A DNA stretch of 64,000 nt from an uncultured Cohaesibacter sp. (GCF_963678225.1 NZ_OY782764.1:2361001-2425000); one strand, 5' to 3'. Shown: positions 1-9,363, counted from the stretch's first letter. The notes: generated from the sequence alone by a model not told the origin. Made by a program: numbers and translations.

Positions 1-2019
1 AGTTCCACCATCATCAAACAATTGGACGAAGCCACCATCAACAAGATCGCCGCTGGCGAAGTGGTTGAGCGACCGGCCAGTGTGGTCAAGGAACTGGTGG
101 AAAATGCCATCGATGCGCAGGCCGATCGGATCGAGATCATCACCGCCGGTGGTGGCAAGAATCTCATTCGCGTGGTGGACAATGGGCTCGGCATGACCCG
201 GGACGATTTGCAAATGGCTGTCCGGCGTCATTGCACATCCAAGCTGGACCCGGATGATTTGATGGATATTCGGCATCTGGGCTTTCGTGGTGAAGCGCTG
301 CCTTCCATCGGCTCCATTGCCCGTTTGGGGATCACCTCGCGTCATGCTTCAGAGTCCCACGCCTGGGAGATTGCCGTGGAAGGAGGGCGTGAGCGCGCAC
401 TCAAGCCTGCAGCACTCAATATCGGAACGCGGATCGATGTGAAGGATCTGTTCTTCTCGACCCCCGCACGGCTGAAATTTCTCAAGAGCGATCGCGCCGA
501 GAATATGGCCATTTCTGAAGTGATCAAGCGCATTGCCATGGCCAACCCCAAGGTTCGCTTTACGCTGACAGGTGAAGACCGCTCACGGTTGGACTATGCC
601 AATGTCAACGGTCCCGACGCCCATCTGGTGCGCATGGGGCAGGTGATGGGCAAGGCCTTCCGCGACAATGCGGTAGAGATCGACGCCCTGCGCGATACCG
701 TCCGCCTGACCGGCTTTGCCGGCCTGCCTACACTCAACCGCGCTAACAGCCTGCAGCAGTTTGTCTTTGTCAATGGCCGCCCCGTGCGTGACAAGATGAT
801 GCTGGGGGCCATCCGCGGCGCTTATGCGGACTATCTTTTCGGTGGCCGTCACCCTTGCGTGGTGCTGTTCATCGATCTCGATCCTCATGAGGTGGATGTC
901 AATGTGCATCCCACCAAGGCGGATGTGCGCTTCCGCGATGCAGGGCATATTCGCGGGTTGGTGGTTGGAGCCATCCGTCAAGCGATCGCAGCCGCAGGCC
1001 ACAGGGCAACCAACACCGGAGGCTCGGCCACGCTGGCCGCTTTGCGTCCCGATGGGGTGCGGGCAACAGAAGCAGGCAACGCTGCGCTTTCTGGCGGAGA
1101 GCCGGACGGGCGATCGCCAGGATCCTCTTCAGCCTATCGGCCAGCACCATCCTATCAACCAACCAAACCACTCAATTGGGATTGGCGCCAGAGCGTCTAT
1201 GCGCCGCAAACGGCAACCGAAGGGCAGCTCTCGTCCGAGAGCGCAGAGGGGGCACCCTTACAGGAAATGCAGGAGCAGCCGCAGGATGGCTTTAGCGCGC
1301 CTCCTGCCCAGTCCGCGCTGGCCCAAAGCACGCCTTCAATGTCTGCAATGCCCGAGATGCAAGGACGGATGGCCGATGTTTCTACGCCTTCGGCCGATGC
1401 CCGCGCCAACGATAGCCTCCCCGATCCTGCCGCCCTTGGCAGACCCTTGGGCGCTGCCCGGGCGCAGATCCACGAGAATTACATCATCGCCCAGACAGAG
1501 GATGGCCTCGTCATAGTCGACCAGCATGCCGCGCATGAACGTTTGGTCTATGAAAAGCTCAAGGCATCCCTTGCCGCAAAGGGCATCGCCCGTCAGGGGA
1601 TGCTCATTCCCCATGTGGTGGAAATGGAAGAGGATGATGTCGAGCGCCTTATGGGGGCGACAGAAGAGCTGGAACGTCTCGGTTTGGCGCTGGAAAGTTT
1701 CGGGCCGGGAGCCGTTGCCGTGCGCGAAACTCCTGCCATTCTGGGCAAACCCAACATAGAGCGTTTGGTGCGTGATATTGCCGATGATCTGGCTGAATGG
1801 GACAAGACGTCCCGCGTAGAAGAAAAAATCCTGCATGTGGCCGCCACCATGGCATGCCATGGCTCTGTCCGTTCTGGTCGCCGGTTGCGTGCGGAAGAAA
1901 TGGATGCCCTGTTGCGCGAAATGGAGGCTACGCCCCATTCAGGCCAATGCAACCATGGCCGTCCCACCTATGTGGAATTGAAGCTGAGCGATATTGAACG
2001 GCTCTTCTCGCGCAGCTGA
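1..2019 (+). CDS. mutL: DNA mismatch repair protein MutL (5' end cut off by the window)
   Basis: MutL is the ATP-driven coordinator of mismatch repair. The reading frame is open from base 1 and the conserved N-terminus begins immediately, so the true start lies just upstream; the TTG at 22 is probably internal. GHKL ATPase motifs are visible: ELVENAIDA, DNGLGM and GFRGEAL. A low-complexity linker rich in Ser, Ala, Pro and Gln (about codons 340-480) leads to the dimerisation domain. That domain carries the metal-binding endonuclease motif DQHAAHERLVYE near codon 507 and a CNHGRPT motif near codon 650. It is therefore the nicking type of MutL found in bacteria without MutH. 672 codons are visible, which is close to full length. 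Confidence 0.96.
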   Translation, partial: SSTIIKQLDEATINKIAAGEVVERPASVVKELVENAIDAQADRIEIITAGGGKNLIRVVDNGLGMTRDDLQMAVRRHCTSKLDPDDLMDIRHLGFRGEALPSIGSIARLGITSRHASESHAWEIAVEGGRERALKPAALNIGTRIDVKDLFFSTPARLKFLKSDRAENMAISEVIKRIAMANPKVRFTLTGEDRSRLDYANVNGPDAHLVRMGQVMGKAFRDNAVEIDALRDTVRLTGFAGLPTLNRANSLQQFVFVNGRPVRDKMMLGAIRGAYADYLFGGRHPCVVLFIDLDPHEVDVNVHPTKADVRFRDAGHIRGLVVGAIRQAIAAAGHRATNTGGSATLAALRPDGVRATEAGNAALSGGEPDGRSPGSSSAYRPAPSYQPTKPLNWDWRQSVYAPQTATEGQLSSESAEGAPLQEMQEQPQDGFSAPPAQSALAQSTPSMSAMPEMQGRMADVSTPSADARANDSLPDPAALGRPLGAARAQIHENYIIAQTEDGLVIVDQHAAHERLVYEKLKASLAAKGIARQGMLIPHVVEMEEDDVERLMGATEELERLGLALESFGPGAVAVRETPAILGKPNIERLVRDIADDLAEWDKTSRVEEKILHVAATMACHGSVRSGRRLRAEEMDALLREMEATPHSGQCNHGRPTYVELKLSDIERLFSRS

Positions 2020-2040
2020 GCGCTAAATGATCCTTCATGA

Positions 2041-2466
2041 TCAGCCTTGATGCTTGATGCCTGCCGCGGCTGACTTTTCTTCCTCTTGCGGGCACTCATA
2101 AAGAAAACGATAGCGCGGCTCGACCACAAGAAAGCCGCTCTTGATCTGGCACTCGGCTCTCTCCGTTTCATCAAGATATTTCCGCGCTGCCTGATAATGC
2201 TGCGCCTTGCCTGGCAACACGTTGGCCATACCCAGCGCCAGCCCGTTGATCAGCCCGCCTTTGAAGGCGGTACCAAGGGGCGGTGTTGTCGTGATGGTGT
2301 GTTTCTCACTGTTTTCCATGATGCGATAGGCCTGTCCATCTAGCTGCACATGACGTACGTCTGCAATGGAGGTGACATCCTCAACCATGCCAGTTTGCCT
2401 TTCGGTGGCACAAGCGGCGAGCAGGAGGCATAAGCCTGACCATACAGAATATAAAGCGCGTTTCAC
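2041..2466 (-). CDS. Small putative lipoprotein
   Basis: A hypothetical secreted protein of 141 residues, read with a GTG start at 2466 that has a GAGGGA ribosome site just upstream; an upstream in-frame start would add 13 residues before the signal peptide. The N-terminus KRALYSVWSG is followed by a hydrophobic run ending in LLAAC, a lipobox with Cys19 as the lipidation site. The mature part includes a Gly-rich stretch (GTAFKGGLINGLALG) and two cysteines that could pair (AECQIKSG and YECPQEE). It is convergent with mutL, separated by 21 bases. No family is recognised. Export and lipid anchoring are inferred from the signal sequence only. Confidence 0.72.
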   Translation of the reverse strand: MKRALYSVWSGLCLLLAACATERQTGMVEDVTSIADVRHVQLDGQAYRIMENSEKHTITTTPPLGTAFKGGLINGLALGMANVLPGKAQHYQAARKYLDETERAECQIKSGFLVVEPRYRFLYECPQEEEKSAAAGIKHQG

Positions 2467-2729
2467 GGCGAATCCCTCACGCGGCGGAGTGGGAAAGAAA
2501 AGCAATTTTCAGGTGTAATGGATTGTGTTTACACTATTTTGGTGCTCTGTTGGGCGGAAGAGGGCACTATCCCCGGATTTTTGCTGTCTGCCAGCTTATG
2601 GTGGCAGGGGCTCGTCATCCCTTTGTCACACCAATCAAGTGAAACATTGCCCGAGCTTGAGCACCCAAGTGCCATGCGCAGAATCCTTCGCATCGAAAGC
2701 CCGCAGATAAACACGAGAGCAAGCACCTA

Positions 2730-3080
2730 ATGAAGCATTTCCTGCATGTCATGAAAGCCGCGCAATATTCTTATGCAGGCTGTATACGGTTGTTTTATGA
2801 AACGGCAGCACAAGCCGAATGCATCTTTTTTGTGGTTTTGTTGGTCATCTATGGTCTTGTCGGTGCCACGCCGGAGCAGTTTGCCATTCTGACATTCCTC
2901 TTCCTGCTGACCATCGCACTGGAAGCCCTCAACACGGCTGTGGAAGTTCTAGTGGATCATCTCACCAATGATTTCGCGGAATTTGCCCGTCAGGCGAAAG
3001 ATCTTGGCTCCTTTGCCGTTTTTTGCGGCTTGACCATGCTCTCGCTATACAGTCTTTATGTGGTCTATAGTCAACTGTAA
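2730..3080 (+). CDS. dgkA: Diacylglycerol kinase (DgkA family)
   Basis: An integral membrane kinase of 116 residues that phosphorylates diacylglycerol to phosphatidate, recycling lipid released by membrane-derived glycan synthesis. The family signature is present: EALNTAVEVLVDHLT, with the catalytic and Mg-binding Glu and Asn residues, followed by ARQAKDLGSFAVF. Three hydrophobic helices fit the small trimeric prokaryotic enzyme (E. coli DgkA has 122 residues). It lies 20 bases before the next membrane-protein gene, so the two may be co-transcribed. Undecaprenol rather than diacylglycerol as substrate cannot be excluded from sequence, but that variant is typical of Firmicutes. Confidence 0.93.
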   Translation: MKHFLHVMKAAQYSYAGCIRLFYETAAQAECIFFVVLLVIYGLVGATPEQFAILTFLFLLTIALEALNTAVEVLVDHLTNDFAEFARQAKDLGSFAVFCGLTMLSLYSLYVVYSQL

Positions 3081-3100
3081 TCAGAGAGATCCCAAGGCTC

Positions 3101-3625
3101 ATGCGCAAGGACAATCCGCACATCACCACGATTAGAAATCATATTGCAGGCACGACCCGCGCAATCAAGGCGGTGATTGGTATCGCTCTGCTGCTGTTGG
3201 CGCTCTATGTGATCTTCGGCTTTTCTTTCGATGGCGAGAATGCCTATCTCTTTATGGCGGTGCTGATTGTGGCCTTTACGGCCTTCGGTTTCGGCTGGAC
3301 CTTTGCCTCGCAGGGCATCATGGGGTGGTCGCGGCAAATCGATTTTGATTTTGAAAAGCGCCAGATGCGTCAGACATCGGCTTCCATTCTGGGCCGTTCC
3401 CGCCCGTTTATCGTCCCCTTTGTCCGCATTTCCGATTTTCATGTTCATCCGGCAGGGGAGAAGGGCCGGACTCCAGGCAGCGACGAAGCGGAGATTGAAA
3501 TGATGGATGTCAATGGTGGTGTCCTGCTCCATGCGGGCATTTTTGAAAGCTCGGCGGCTGCAGAGGATATCGTCAACCGTATCAAGGCTGCCGTTGCCGA
3601 GGATGCCGATCCGGACGAAGCCTAA
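3101..3625 (+). CDS. Two-helix membrane protein with PH-like C-terminal region
   Basis: An unknown protein of 174 residues. Two transmembrane segments (about residues 23-42 and 48-68) are followed by a soluble part that opens QIDFDFEKRQMRQTSASILG and ends in a helix (SSAAAEDIVNRIKAAV). This plan and several residues match the protein at 8203-8838, where RLDLEGQQVIQTTRDW and a similar EEEAEKIRTLMG helix occur. The two look like diverged paralogues with a membrane-anchored beta-rich domain resembling bacterial PH-like folds. That fold assignment is inference. The gene follows dgkA closely and converges on the DUF2061 gene. Confidence 0.75.
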   Translation: MRKDNPHITTIRNHIAGTTRAIKAVIGIALLLLALYVIFGFSFDGENAYLFMAVLIVAFTAFGFGWTFASQGIMGWSRQIDFDFEKRQMRQTSASILGRSRPFIVPFVRISDFHVHPAGEKGRTPGSDEAEIEMMDVNGGVLLHAGIFESSAAAEDIVNRIKAAVAEDADPDEA

Positions 3626-3637
3626 AGAAGACGCTTT

Positions 3638-3685
3638 CTTCGGAGGGGCGTTTATGGAAACCTTCGGAGGGGCGTTTATGGAAAC
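3638..3685. repeat. Perfect 24-bp tandem duplication
   Basis: Two adjacent identical 24-bp units (3638-3661 and 3662-3685) lie in the 62-base gap between convergent genes. Each unit contains a GGAGG followed seven bases later by ATG on the plus strand, so the duplication doubles a ribosome-site-plus-start arrangement. It probably arose by replication slippage. Confidence 0.9.
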
Positions 3686-3687
3686 GG

Positions 3688-3912
3688 TTACAGACCTCTC
3701 GGGCTCTTTTCGTAAATGCGTCCCCAACGCACCCGCGACCATGCCCGCTCATGGAAGCAATAGAAGACGAAGCTGGTCAGCGCCGAGGCGAGGGCAATGC
3801 CGCCACTCGCGGCAAAGGAGCGGGTGAACAGATAGCCCACGAGGGTCATGGAAAAGAGCCCGAGGATCTGCCAGCTCACAGCCTTGGCAATGGTTCTTGT
3901 TCTTGTATCCAT
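3688..3912 (-). CDS. DUF2061 family small membrane protein
   Basis: A 74-residue protein that begins MDTRTRTIAKAVSWQILG and continues with two hydrophobic stretches, ending in FHERAWSRVRWGR and a short basic tail. This is the recognisable DUF2061 pattern: an N-terminal TRTIAK...SW motif, two transmembrane helices and a C-terminal HERxW...RWGR motif. The ATG at 3912 was preferred over an upstream in-frame start at 4008 because the extra residues are not family-like. The function of DUF2061 is unknown. It is convergent with the membrane-protein gene at 3101-3625, with the tandem repeat between them. Confidence 0.85.
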   Translation of the reverse strand: MDTRTRTIAKAVSWQILGLFSMTLVGYLFTRSFAASGGIALASALTSFVFYCFHERAWSRVRWGRIYEKSPRGL

Positions 3913-4150
3913 CTGTCTTTCCTTAAATGTGACCCATGAATAGGGCGCGGACGCGCAACGCCTGACGAGGCAAAGCAACGCCTTGCGGTGAGGCGTATCA
4001 CGCGCCAACCGATTGAAATCAAGTCAAAATTGAATAGTGAGAGCGCGAAGCGCCATGGTCCTTTCTACCCTGTCAAAGGAAGATTGGACATCCTGTTCTT
4101 TTGCTGCATAAAATGCATTTTGCAGATAAAAATCACCGATGGGGAAAGAA

Positions 4151-5005
4151 ATGGACAGACGAGACCGAGCCACCCTGTTCCGAGAGCGCCTGCTGGCGGC
4201 GATGGATCTGTGTGGCATGTCGCGCAGCGCGCTGGCCCGTGCAACCCATGTGGACCGTTCCACCATCGGGCAGTTGCTCAAGCCAGACCTTGCCCGCTTG
4301 CCCAATGCACAATTGGCTGCCGATGCTGCAACCGCGTTGGGCGTGAGCACCGATTGGCTGCTCGGGTTGACAGATCGTCCAGAGCGCCCCGGCGATGTGC
4401 TGGCGTCCAGCTTTGCTCTCAGTCCGGCAGAACGCAGTGCAGCGGATGCACAGATACTGGACTGGCACAAGGAAGCCGCCGGATACAAATTGCGCCATGT
4501 GCCCGCCACCTTGCCAGACATGCTGAAAACCGAGGCGATGCTGAAATGGGAATATGCAAGCGCGTTTGATCATGCTTCCGCCTTGGCCATCGAAGCGATG
4601 CAGGAGCTGTTTTCGTGGCTCAGATCAGGGCAGTCGGATTATGAAATCGCCATGCCGCTGCATGAGCTGAGGGCCTTGGCGGCGGGAAGCGCCTATTATG
4701 CTGGTTTGTCGCGGCAGGTGCGGCTTGAGCAGCTTTGCTTCATTGCGCGCATGTGCGAGGAGCTGTATCCGCGCCTGAGGCTCTTTCTGTTTGACGCGCG
4801 CCAGATCTACAGCGCACCGGTCTCCATTTTCGGGCCCAAGCTGGCTGTGGTTTATATCGGGGAGTTTTACATCGCCTTTCGGGAAAGCGCACGCGTCAGC
4901 TCGTTGACCAGTCATTTTGACAGACTGGTGCGCGAGGCCTCTGTTGACCCACGCGCCGTGCCCGGCTTCATCGAAGAGCTGAAAAAGACGATGCCTGAAC
5001 CGTAG
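4151..5005 (+). CDS. XRE-family transcriptional regulator
   Basis: A 284-residue DNA-binding protein. An N-terminal Cro/CI-type helix-turn-helix spans about residues 23-46 (SRSALARATHVDRSTIGQLL) and closes with the typical VSTDWLLGL. The long C-terminal part is helical with several aromatic and Cys residues, and resembles the effector halves of larger XRE regulators; its ligand is unknown. The ATG at 4151 is chosen because GGGGA precedes it at good spacing, whereas the ATG at 4139 has no ribosome site. It stands alone between minus-strand genes, so its targets are not apparent. Similar alphaproteobacterial proteins sense small metabolites, but nothing here shows which. Confidence 0.82.
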   Translation: MDRRDRATLFRERLLAAMDLCGMSRSALARATHVDRSTIGQLLKPDLARLPNAQLAADAATALGVSTDWLLGLTDRPERPGDVLASSFALSPAERSAADAQILDWHKEAAGYKLRHVPATLPDMLKTEAMLKWEYASAFDHASALAIEAMQELFSWLRSGQSDYEIAMPLHELRALAAGSAYYAGLSRQVRLEQLCFIARMCEELYPRLRLFLFDARQIYSAPVSIFGPKLAVVYIGEFYIAFRESARVSSLTSHFDRLVREASVDPRAVPGFIEELKKTMPEP

Positions 5006-5093
5006 CCGCAGCCGCAAAAGCGCCGGGGTGAAGCCCCTGCCGCATGAAGCATAGGGCGCGCATCGCCAAGGCTATGCGCATCCTTTTGTCGGC

Positions 5094-5756
5094 TTATTTC
5101 TTGCCGGAATCGAAGCCGACCAGAATTTGCACATTGCGCTCTTGCGGCATGGGAATGGCAATCGCTTCATCCACCTTGGCAAACAGGCCCGAGCGATCTG
5201 GCGGCGCAAGCATCACAGGCACTTTATGCAGCTTGGAATAGAGCACATTGTCTTTCTGCTTGACGACAATGCGCAACGGCAGAACCGCCTTGTCCTTTTC
5301 GCCGGATTTCGGCCCGCCCAACACACGACCGGCGACGCCGACCTTGATATACATCTCCGCGCCCATGTCGGTGCATTCACGCGCGGTTTGGGTAATATTG
5401 GCCTGATGGATCAGCATGTTGGGGTTGCCTTCGCCGCCCCGTGCATAATTCTGGTAAACGTTGGTATCGCCCAGAATGCTCACCGACGGGCAATAGCCGT
5501 TGATCTTCTTGGCGTTATTGAGAATGAGGTTGGTCGTGCTGTCCACGATGGTGCCTGCATTGGCAACATCCCGTGCGCTGGACGTTATGCCTGGTGCGGC
5601 AGGGGCTGTCGATGCGGCCTGTGGCGCATCAGAATTGCTGCTGCCAAAGGTTGGCATTTTCAACCCGCCCGGTCCGCTTGCACAGCCCGATAGCGCCAGT
5701 CCCAAGGCGCTCATGGCGGCCAGTTTGCAGATATTGGAAAAAGACACCGACATCAT
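5094..5756 (-). CDS. Putative outer-membrane or periplasmic lipoprotein
   Basis: A 220-residue protein with a clear lipoprotein signal: charged N-terminus, hydrophobic core and lipobox ALSGC, with Cys25 as the lipidation site. A low-complexity Ser/Ala/Pro linker follows (about residues 35-60). The mature domain contains GYCPSVSI and ARECTDMGAEMYIKVGVAGRV, with two cysteines that may form a disulphide. A protein of this plan is widespread in Rhizobiales, but I know of no assigned function. It is transcribed alone, divergently from ispH across about 340 bases. Confidence 0.8.
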   Translation of the reverse strand: MMSVSFSNICKLAAMSALGLALSGCASGPGGLKMPTFGSSNSDAPQAASTAPAAPGITSSARDVANAGTIVDSTTNLILNNAKKINGYCPSVSILGDTNVYQNYARGGEGNPNMLIHQANITQTARECTDMGAEMYIKVGVAGRVLGGPKSGEKDKAVLPLRIVVKQKDNVLYSKLHKVPVMLAPPDRSGLFAKVDEAIAIPMPQERNVQILVGFDSGKK

Positions 5757-6015
5757 CCACTCTTTCTTTACGCGTCACATCAAGCTCGGAAAAGGCGATC
5801 ACCATGTGCGACTCAAGCCAACCCGTGCCCTATTTGGCCCAGACTTACAGCAAAAATACGGCCAATGCGAATAATAACCGGCAATCTGGCATTTGCAATT
5901 CATCCAAGTTGCCAAATCACCCCGATTCAGCATTTTCTTGCCTGATCGGGACAGAATTTTCCATCAACTTTTGCCAAGAAATGGCTTTGGATCGGATTTT
6001 CCAATTCATCGTGCC

Positions 6016-6045
6016 TTGACATCGGTCGGTTCACACTCTTCATAT
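6016..6045 (+). promoter_or_regulatory. Candidate sigma-70-type promoter for ispH
   Basis: A perfect TTGACA at 6016-6021, an 18-base spacer and a weaker TCATAT at 6040-6045 lie 53 bases before the ispH start. The rest of the 341-base gap (5757-6097) is AT-richer than its neighbours and shows no other gene or strong structure. Confidence 0.45.
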
Positions 6046-6097
6046 CCCTTAGAGCCCATATCGATTTGAATGCAAACACATCGAAGGTAAGGACAGT

Positions 6098-7105
6098 ATG
6101 AGCGAGACGAAACCGCCCCTGGAAATTCTGCTATGTGCACCGCGTGGCTTTTGCGCCGGTGTCGACCGGGCAATCCAGATCGTGGATCTGGCGCTCCAGA
6201 CCTTCGGGGCCCCCGTCTATGTGCGTCACGAGATCGTCCATAACAAATATGTCGTTGAGAGCCTGAAGGCCAAAGGTGCCGTGTTTGTGGAAGAGCTGGA
6301 CGAAATCCCCCAGACCGAACAGCCGGTTATCTTCTCGGCCCATGGCGTGCCCAAGTCGGTGCCCGCAGCGGCAAAGGCGAACAACTTCTTTTATCTCGAT
6401 GCCACCTGTCCGCTGGTCTCCAAGGTGCATAAGGAAGCCATGTTGCATGACAGGCGCGGTCACGAGGTTGTGCTCATCGGCCATGCCGGACACCCTGAGG
6501 TGATCGGAACCATGGGCCAGTTGGCTGATAATGTGGTCAAGCTGATCGAAACCGTCGAGGATGTCGCTAGCTTTGAGCCAAAGGATCCGGACAATCTGGC
6601 GTGGATCACCCAGACGACCCTCTCTGTCGATGATACCGCAGGCATCGTTGAAGCACTGAAGGCGCGCTTCCCCAACATTCAGGGGCCGAACAAGGATGAT
6701 ATCTGCTATGCCACCACCAACCGGCAGGAAGCGGTCAAGACAGTTGCTCCGCGTGCCGATGTGATGATCGTGGTGGGCGCGCCCAACAGCTCAAACTCCA
6801 AACGCCTGCGCGAGGTAGGCGAACGGGCCGGCTGTCGGCAATCTCTGCTACTGCAACGCGCCGCCGACATCGATTGGGATAGTCTTGGCGATATTTCTTC
6901 GGTGGCCATCACGGCGGGTGCCTCCGCGCCTGAAATTCTGGTGGAAGAAGTGATCGATGCCTTCTCTGAGCGCTATGAAGTGTCTGTAGAAGTGATCAGG
7001 ATCGCCAATGAAGACATGGTCTTCAACATCCCGCGCGAATTGCGCGAAGCGGCGATTGCTGCCGGTGTGCTGGAAGAAGGCCCCAGAGCGGAGCCGGTGA
7101 GATAG
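6098..7105 (+). CDS. ispH: 4-hydroxy-3-methylbut-2-enyl diphosphate reductase
   Basis: IspH (LytB) is the last enzyme of the MEP isoprenoid pathway. It reduces HMBPP to isopentenyl and dimethylallyl diphosphate with an iron-sulphur cluster. At 335 residues it is full length. The three cluster cysteines are visible in their motifs: Cys19 in [11 protein letters not shown], Cys104 in [11 protein letters not shown] and Cys203 in ICYATTNRQ. The substrate-binding GHAGHPEV and the SSNSKRL segment are also present. It is followed 92 bases later by thrB on the same strand, a neighbour pairing common in Rhizobiales. It supplies prenyl units for ubiquinone and for the haem O made by ctaB further along. 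Confidence 0.98.
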   Translation: MSETKPPLEILLCAPRGFCAGVDRAIQIVDLALQTFGAPVYVRHEIVHNKYVVESLKAKGAVFVEELDEIPQTEQPVIFSAHGVPKSVPAAAKANNFFYLDATCPLVSKVHKEAMLHDRRGHEVVLIGHAGHPEVIGTMGQLADNVVKLIETVEDVASFEPKDPDNLAWITQTTLSVDDTAGIVEALKARFPNIQGPNKDDICYATTNRQEAVKTVAPRADVMIVVGAPNSSNSKRLREVGERAGCRQSLLLQRAADIDWDSLGDISSVAITAGASAPEILVEEVIDAFSERYEVSVEVIRIANEDMVFNIPRELREAAIAAGVLEEGPRAEPVR

Positions 7106-7197
7106 GCCGAGCAGGTAAACTGACATGGCGAAGCCGGGCCAAGGGCCCAGTGGTCAAAGAAAAGACAATAGAGAAGACTAGTTGAAAGGGGACCGAT

Positions 7198-8163
7198 ATG
7201 GCGGTCTATACGGAAGTCAGTGATGAAGAATTGAGCGCATTTGTCGACAGCTACAATGTCGGCGCGCTCACATCCTACAAGGGCATCGCGGAGGGCGTCG
7301 AAAACTCGAACTTCCTCGTGCAGACCGAAACCGGCCCCTATATTCTCACGCTTTATGAGAAACGGGTGAACCCGTCCGATCTGCCCTTTTTTCTGGGCCT
7401 GATGGAGCATCTGTCCGAACGTGGGTTCAATTGCCCGACGCCTCTTAAAAATCGTGAGGGCAAGGCCCTTGGCCACCTGGCCGGACGTCCTGCTGCCATG
7501 GTCACTTTCCTTGATGGCATGTGGGTGCGCCGCCCCTCTGTCGAGCAATGCGAGCAGCTAGGCGTTGCCATGGCCCAGTTGCACAAGGCCGGTGAGGGCT
7601 TCGAAATCGAACGGGCCAATGCCTTGTCCGTCGGTGGCTGGCGCCCGCTCTTTGCCATGTGCGCCAACCGCGCCGATGAAGTGCAAAAAGGTCTGCAAGC
7701 CGAGATTGAGAAGGAACTGGAATATTTTGAGGCCCACTGGCCCAAGGATCTGCCCAAAGGAGTCATTCACGCCGACCTCTTTGTCGACAATGTCTTTTTC
7801 CTGCGCGGCGCCCTGTCGGGCATCATCGACTTCTATTTTGCCTGTAATGATCTTCTGGCCTATGACATCGCGATCTGTCTGAATGCCTGGTGCTTTGAAC
7901 CGGACGACATGTTCAACGTGACCAAGGCCCGAGCCATGCTCAAGGGCTATCAGTCTGTGCGTCCGCTCTCGCTTGAGGAATATAACGCGCTGCCGCTTCT
8001 GGCGCGCGGGGCCGCCTTGCGCTTCCACTTAACGCGCCTGTATGATTGGCTGAACGTGCCTGAAGGGGCGCAAGTGACGCCGAAAGATCCGATTGAGTAT
8101 CTCAAGAAACTCCGCTTCCATCGCTCCATCCGGACGCCGATGGATTATGGCATAGAGCGATAG
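7198..8163 (+). CDS. thrB: Homoserine kinase (APH-fold type)
   Basis: Phosphorylates L-homoserine to O-phosphohomoserine, the substrate of ThrC. This 321-residue enzyme is the aminoglycoside-phosphotransferase-fold form, not the GHMP form of enterobacteria. Visible motifs are [12 protein letters not shown] near the nucleotide loop, the catalytic [11 protein letters not shown] and the metal-binding IDFYFA. GGGGACC precedes the ATG. It probably shares a transcript with ispH upstream and the membrane-protein gene 39 bases downstream. The threonine synthase it feeds is at 27.7 kb. Confidence 0.95.
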   Translation: MAVYTEVSDEELSAFVDSYNVGALTSYKGIAEGVENSNFLVQTETGPYILTLYEKRVNPSDLPFFLGLMEHLSERGFNCPTPLKNREGKALGHLAGRPAAMVTFLDGMWVRRPSVEQCEQLGVAMAQLHKAGEGFEIERANALSVGGWRPLFAMCANRADEVQKGLQAEIEKELEYFEAHWPKDLPKGVIHADLFVDNVFFLRGALSGIIDFYFACNDLLAYDIAICLNAWCFEPDDMFNVTKARAMLKGYQSVRPLSLEEYNALPLLARGAALRFHLTRLYDWLNVPEGAQVTPKDPIEYLKKLRFHRSIRTPMDYGIER

Positions 8164-8202
8164 GTTGCCTTAATAGAGCATCGCTCGGGCAAGGGAGGCA
8201 CG

Positions 8203-8838
8203 ATGAAAAGCTGCGGCATCAACACCGGCACCAAGGTCAAGGATGATCCCTTCCTCTTCCGCAACCATTATCCGCTGCCTGTGCGCGTGATGATCGGGCT
8301 GTTCGGTGGCGTGCTCTGGCTGTTGCCCTATGCCTTGCTTGTTGCACCCCAATGGAACAGCTTCAGCTGGGTGCTTATTCCCTATGCCATTCTGGGATTG
8401 ATGGGCGCCGTGGGTGGCGCTTTCTTTCTGCTCTCGGCCATTCTGGGCGAGGCGCGGGAAACACGGCTCGACCTTGAAGGCCAGCAGGTGATCCAGACCA
8501 CGCGCGATTGGCTGTTTCGCCGTCGTGCCAAGCGGACCCCCTTTGCCGATATTTCCATTCTGGAATTTCACCGCCCCAGCTGGGCAACCGATGAGACGGT
8601 GATAGAGATCCATCCGGTTCTGGAAAATGGCGATAGCCTGCCCGCCTTTGGGGCTTTCCCCTCAGAGGAAGAAGCCGAAAAGATCCGCACCCTGATGGGC
8701 TTTCGCTCGCAGGGCATGGTGGAAGTATCCGGCTTCAGGGCGCTGGCCAACCGCTGGCGCGGTGCGGCAAGGGTCATTGAGGGTGGTCGCAATGAGGGTG
8801 GCGATCAATCCTCAGGCTCGGTGCATCGCTTGCATTGA
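8203..8838 (+). CDS. Two-helix membrane protein, paralogue of the protein at 3101-3625
   Basis: A 211-residue protein of unknown function with two membrane segments (about residues 27-47 and 57-79) and a soluble C-terminal part. That part begins RLDLEGQQVIQTTRDWLF, continues PFADISILEFHRP and ends in a helix EEEAEKIRTLMG plus a poorly conserved basic tail. The order of elements and several residues parallel the protein at 3101-3625. GGGAGG lies seven bases before the ATG. Position 39 bases after thrB suggests it belongs to the ispH-thrB transcript. A PH-like lipid- or protein-binding role would fit the plan but is speculative. Confidence 0.72.
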   Translation: MKSCGINTGTKVKDDPFLFRNHYPLPVRVMIGLFGGVLWLLPYALLVAPQWNSFSWVLIPYAILGLMGAVGGAFFLLSAILGEARETRLDLEGQQVIQTTRDWLFRRRAKRTPFADISILEFHRPSWATDETVIEIHPVLENGDSLPAFGAFPSEEEAEKIRTLMGFRSQGMVEVSGFRALANRWRGAARVIEGGRNEGGDQSSGSVHRLH

Positions 8839-8866
8839 ACGCACCGCTCGTTGCACTGCGTCGGCT

Positions 8867-9310
8867 TTAGCGCGGAAAATCTTCAAACTGCGGAATTGTT
8901 TCCAGTTCATGATCCCAGTCGGCGCGTGAGCCCGTGAAGATATGGGCGGTCGGGCGCAGGGGCAAGGGCGTATCCAGACAGCCTGCCGGGATCACCAAGC
9001 CACCACCCGTGTCCGCCTCACCATCTTTTGTCCTGACGATACGGGGAAGGGGAGAGCCACATTGCTTGCAGAAGTTGCGGGCATGTCGGCTGTTGGGTAT
9101 TTGATAGTGCGAAACCATCTCTTCTCCACTCAGCCATGTGAGCGTTGCTGTGCTGCTGAACAGAGTGGATGCATGGGCCGAGCCAGACCCCTTGCGACAA
9201 TGGGAACAATGACACAGGAAGAACCCATCAAAAACGGCCTCGATCACAAAAGAGACGCTGCCACAAAGGCACCGTCCCTCATAGTGTTGTGGGTGATCGT
9301 CGTGTGTCAT
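8867..9310 (-). CDS. GFA-family (CENP-V domain) zinc protein
   Basis: A 147-residue member of the glutathione-dependent formaldehyde-activating (GFA) fold family. It binds zinc through paired cysteine motifs, all visible: CLC at residues 14-16, CHCSHC at 33-38 and FCKQCGSPL near residue 80. Most members have no proven formaldehyde activity, so the family name should not be read as a function. It is convergent with the thrB-linked membrane-protein gene and lies upstream of, and on the same strand as, the IalB-like gene. Confidence 0.88.
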   Translation of the reverse strand: MTHDDHPQHYEGRCLCGSVSFVIEAVFDGFFLCHCSHCRKGSGSAHASTLFSSTATLTWLSGEEMVSHYQIPNSRHARNFCKQCGSPLPRIVRTKDGEADTGGGLVIPAGCLDTPLPLRPTAHIFTGSRADWDHELETIPQFEDFPR

Positions 9311-9363
9311 GCAAACCGCCTAGTCTGATCCCAAGCCTTAAAAAATAAAGGGAAGAGGGGTAA

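Noticed and set aside
8867-9310. Calling the GFA-family protein a formaldehyde-detoxification enzyme
   Set aside because: The fold is clear but most members lack proven activity, and no formaldehyde dehydrogenase gene is nearby.
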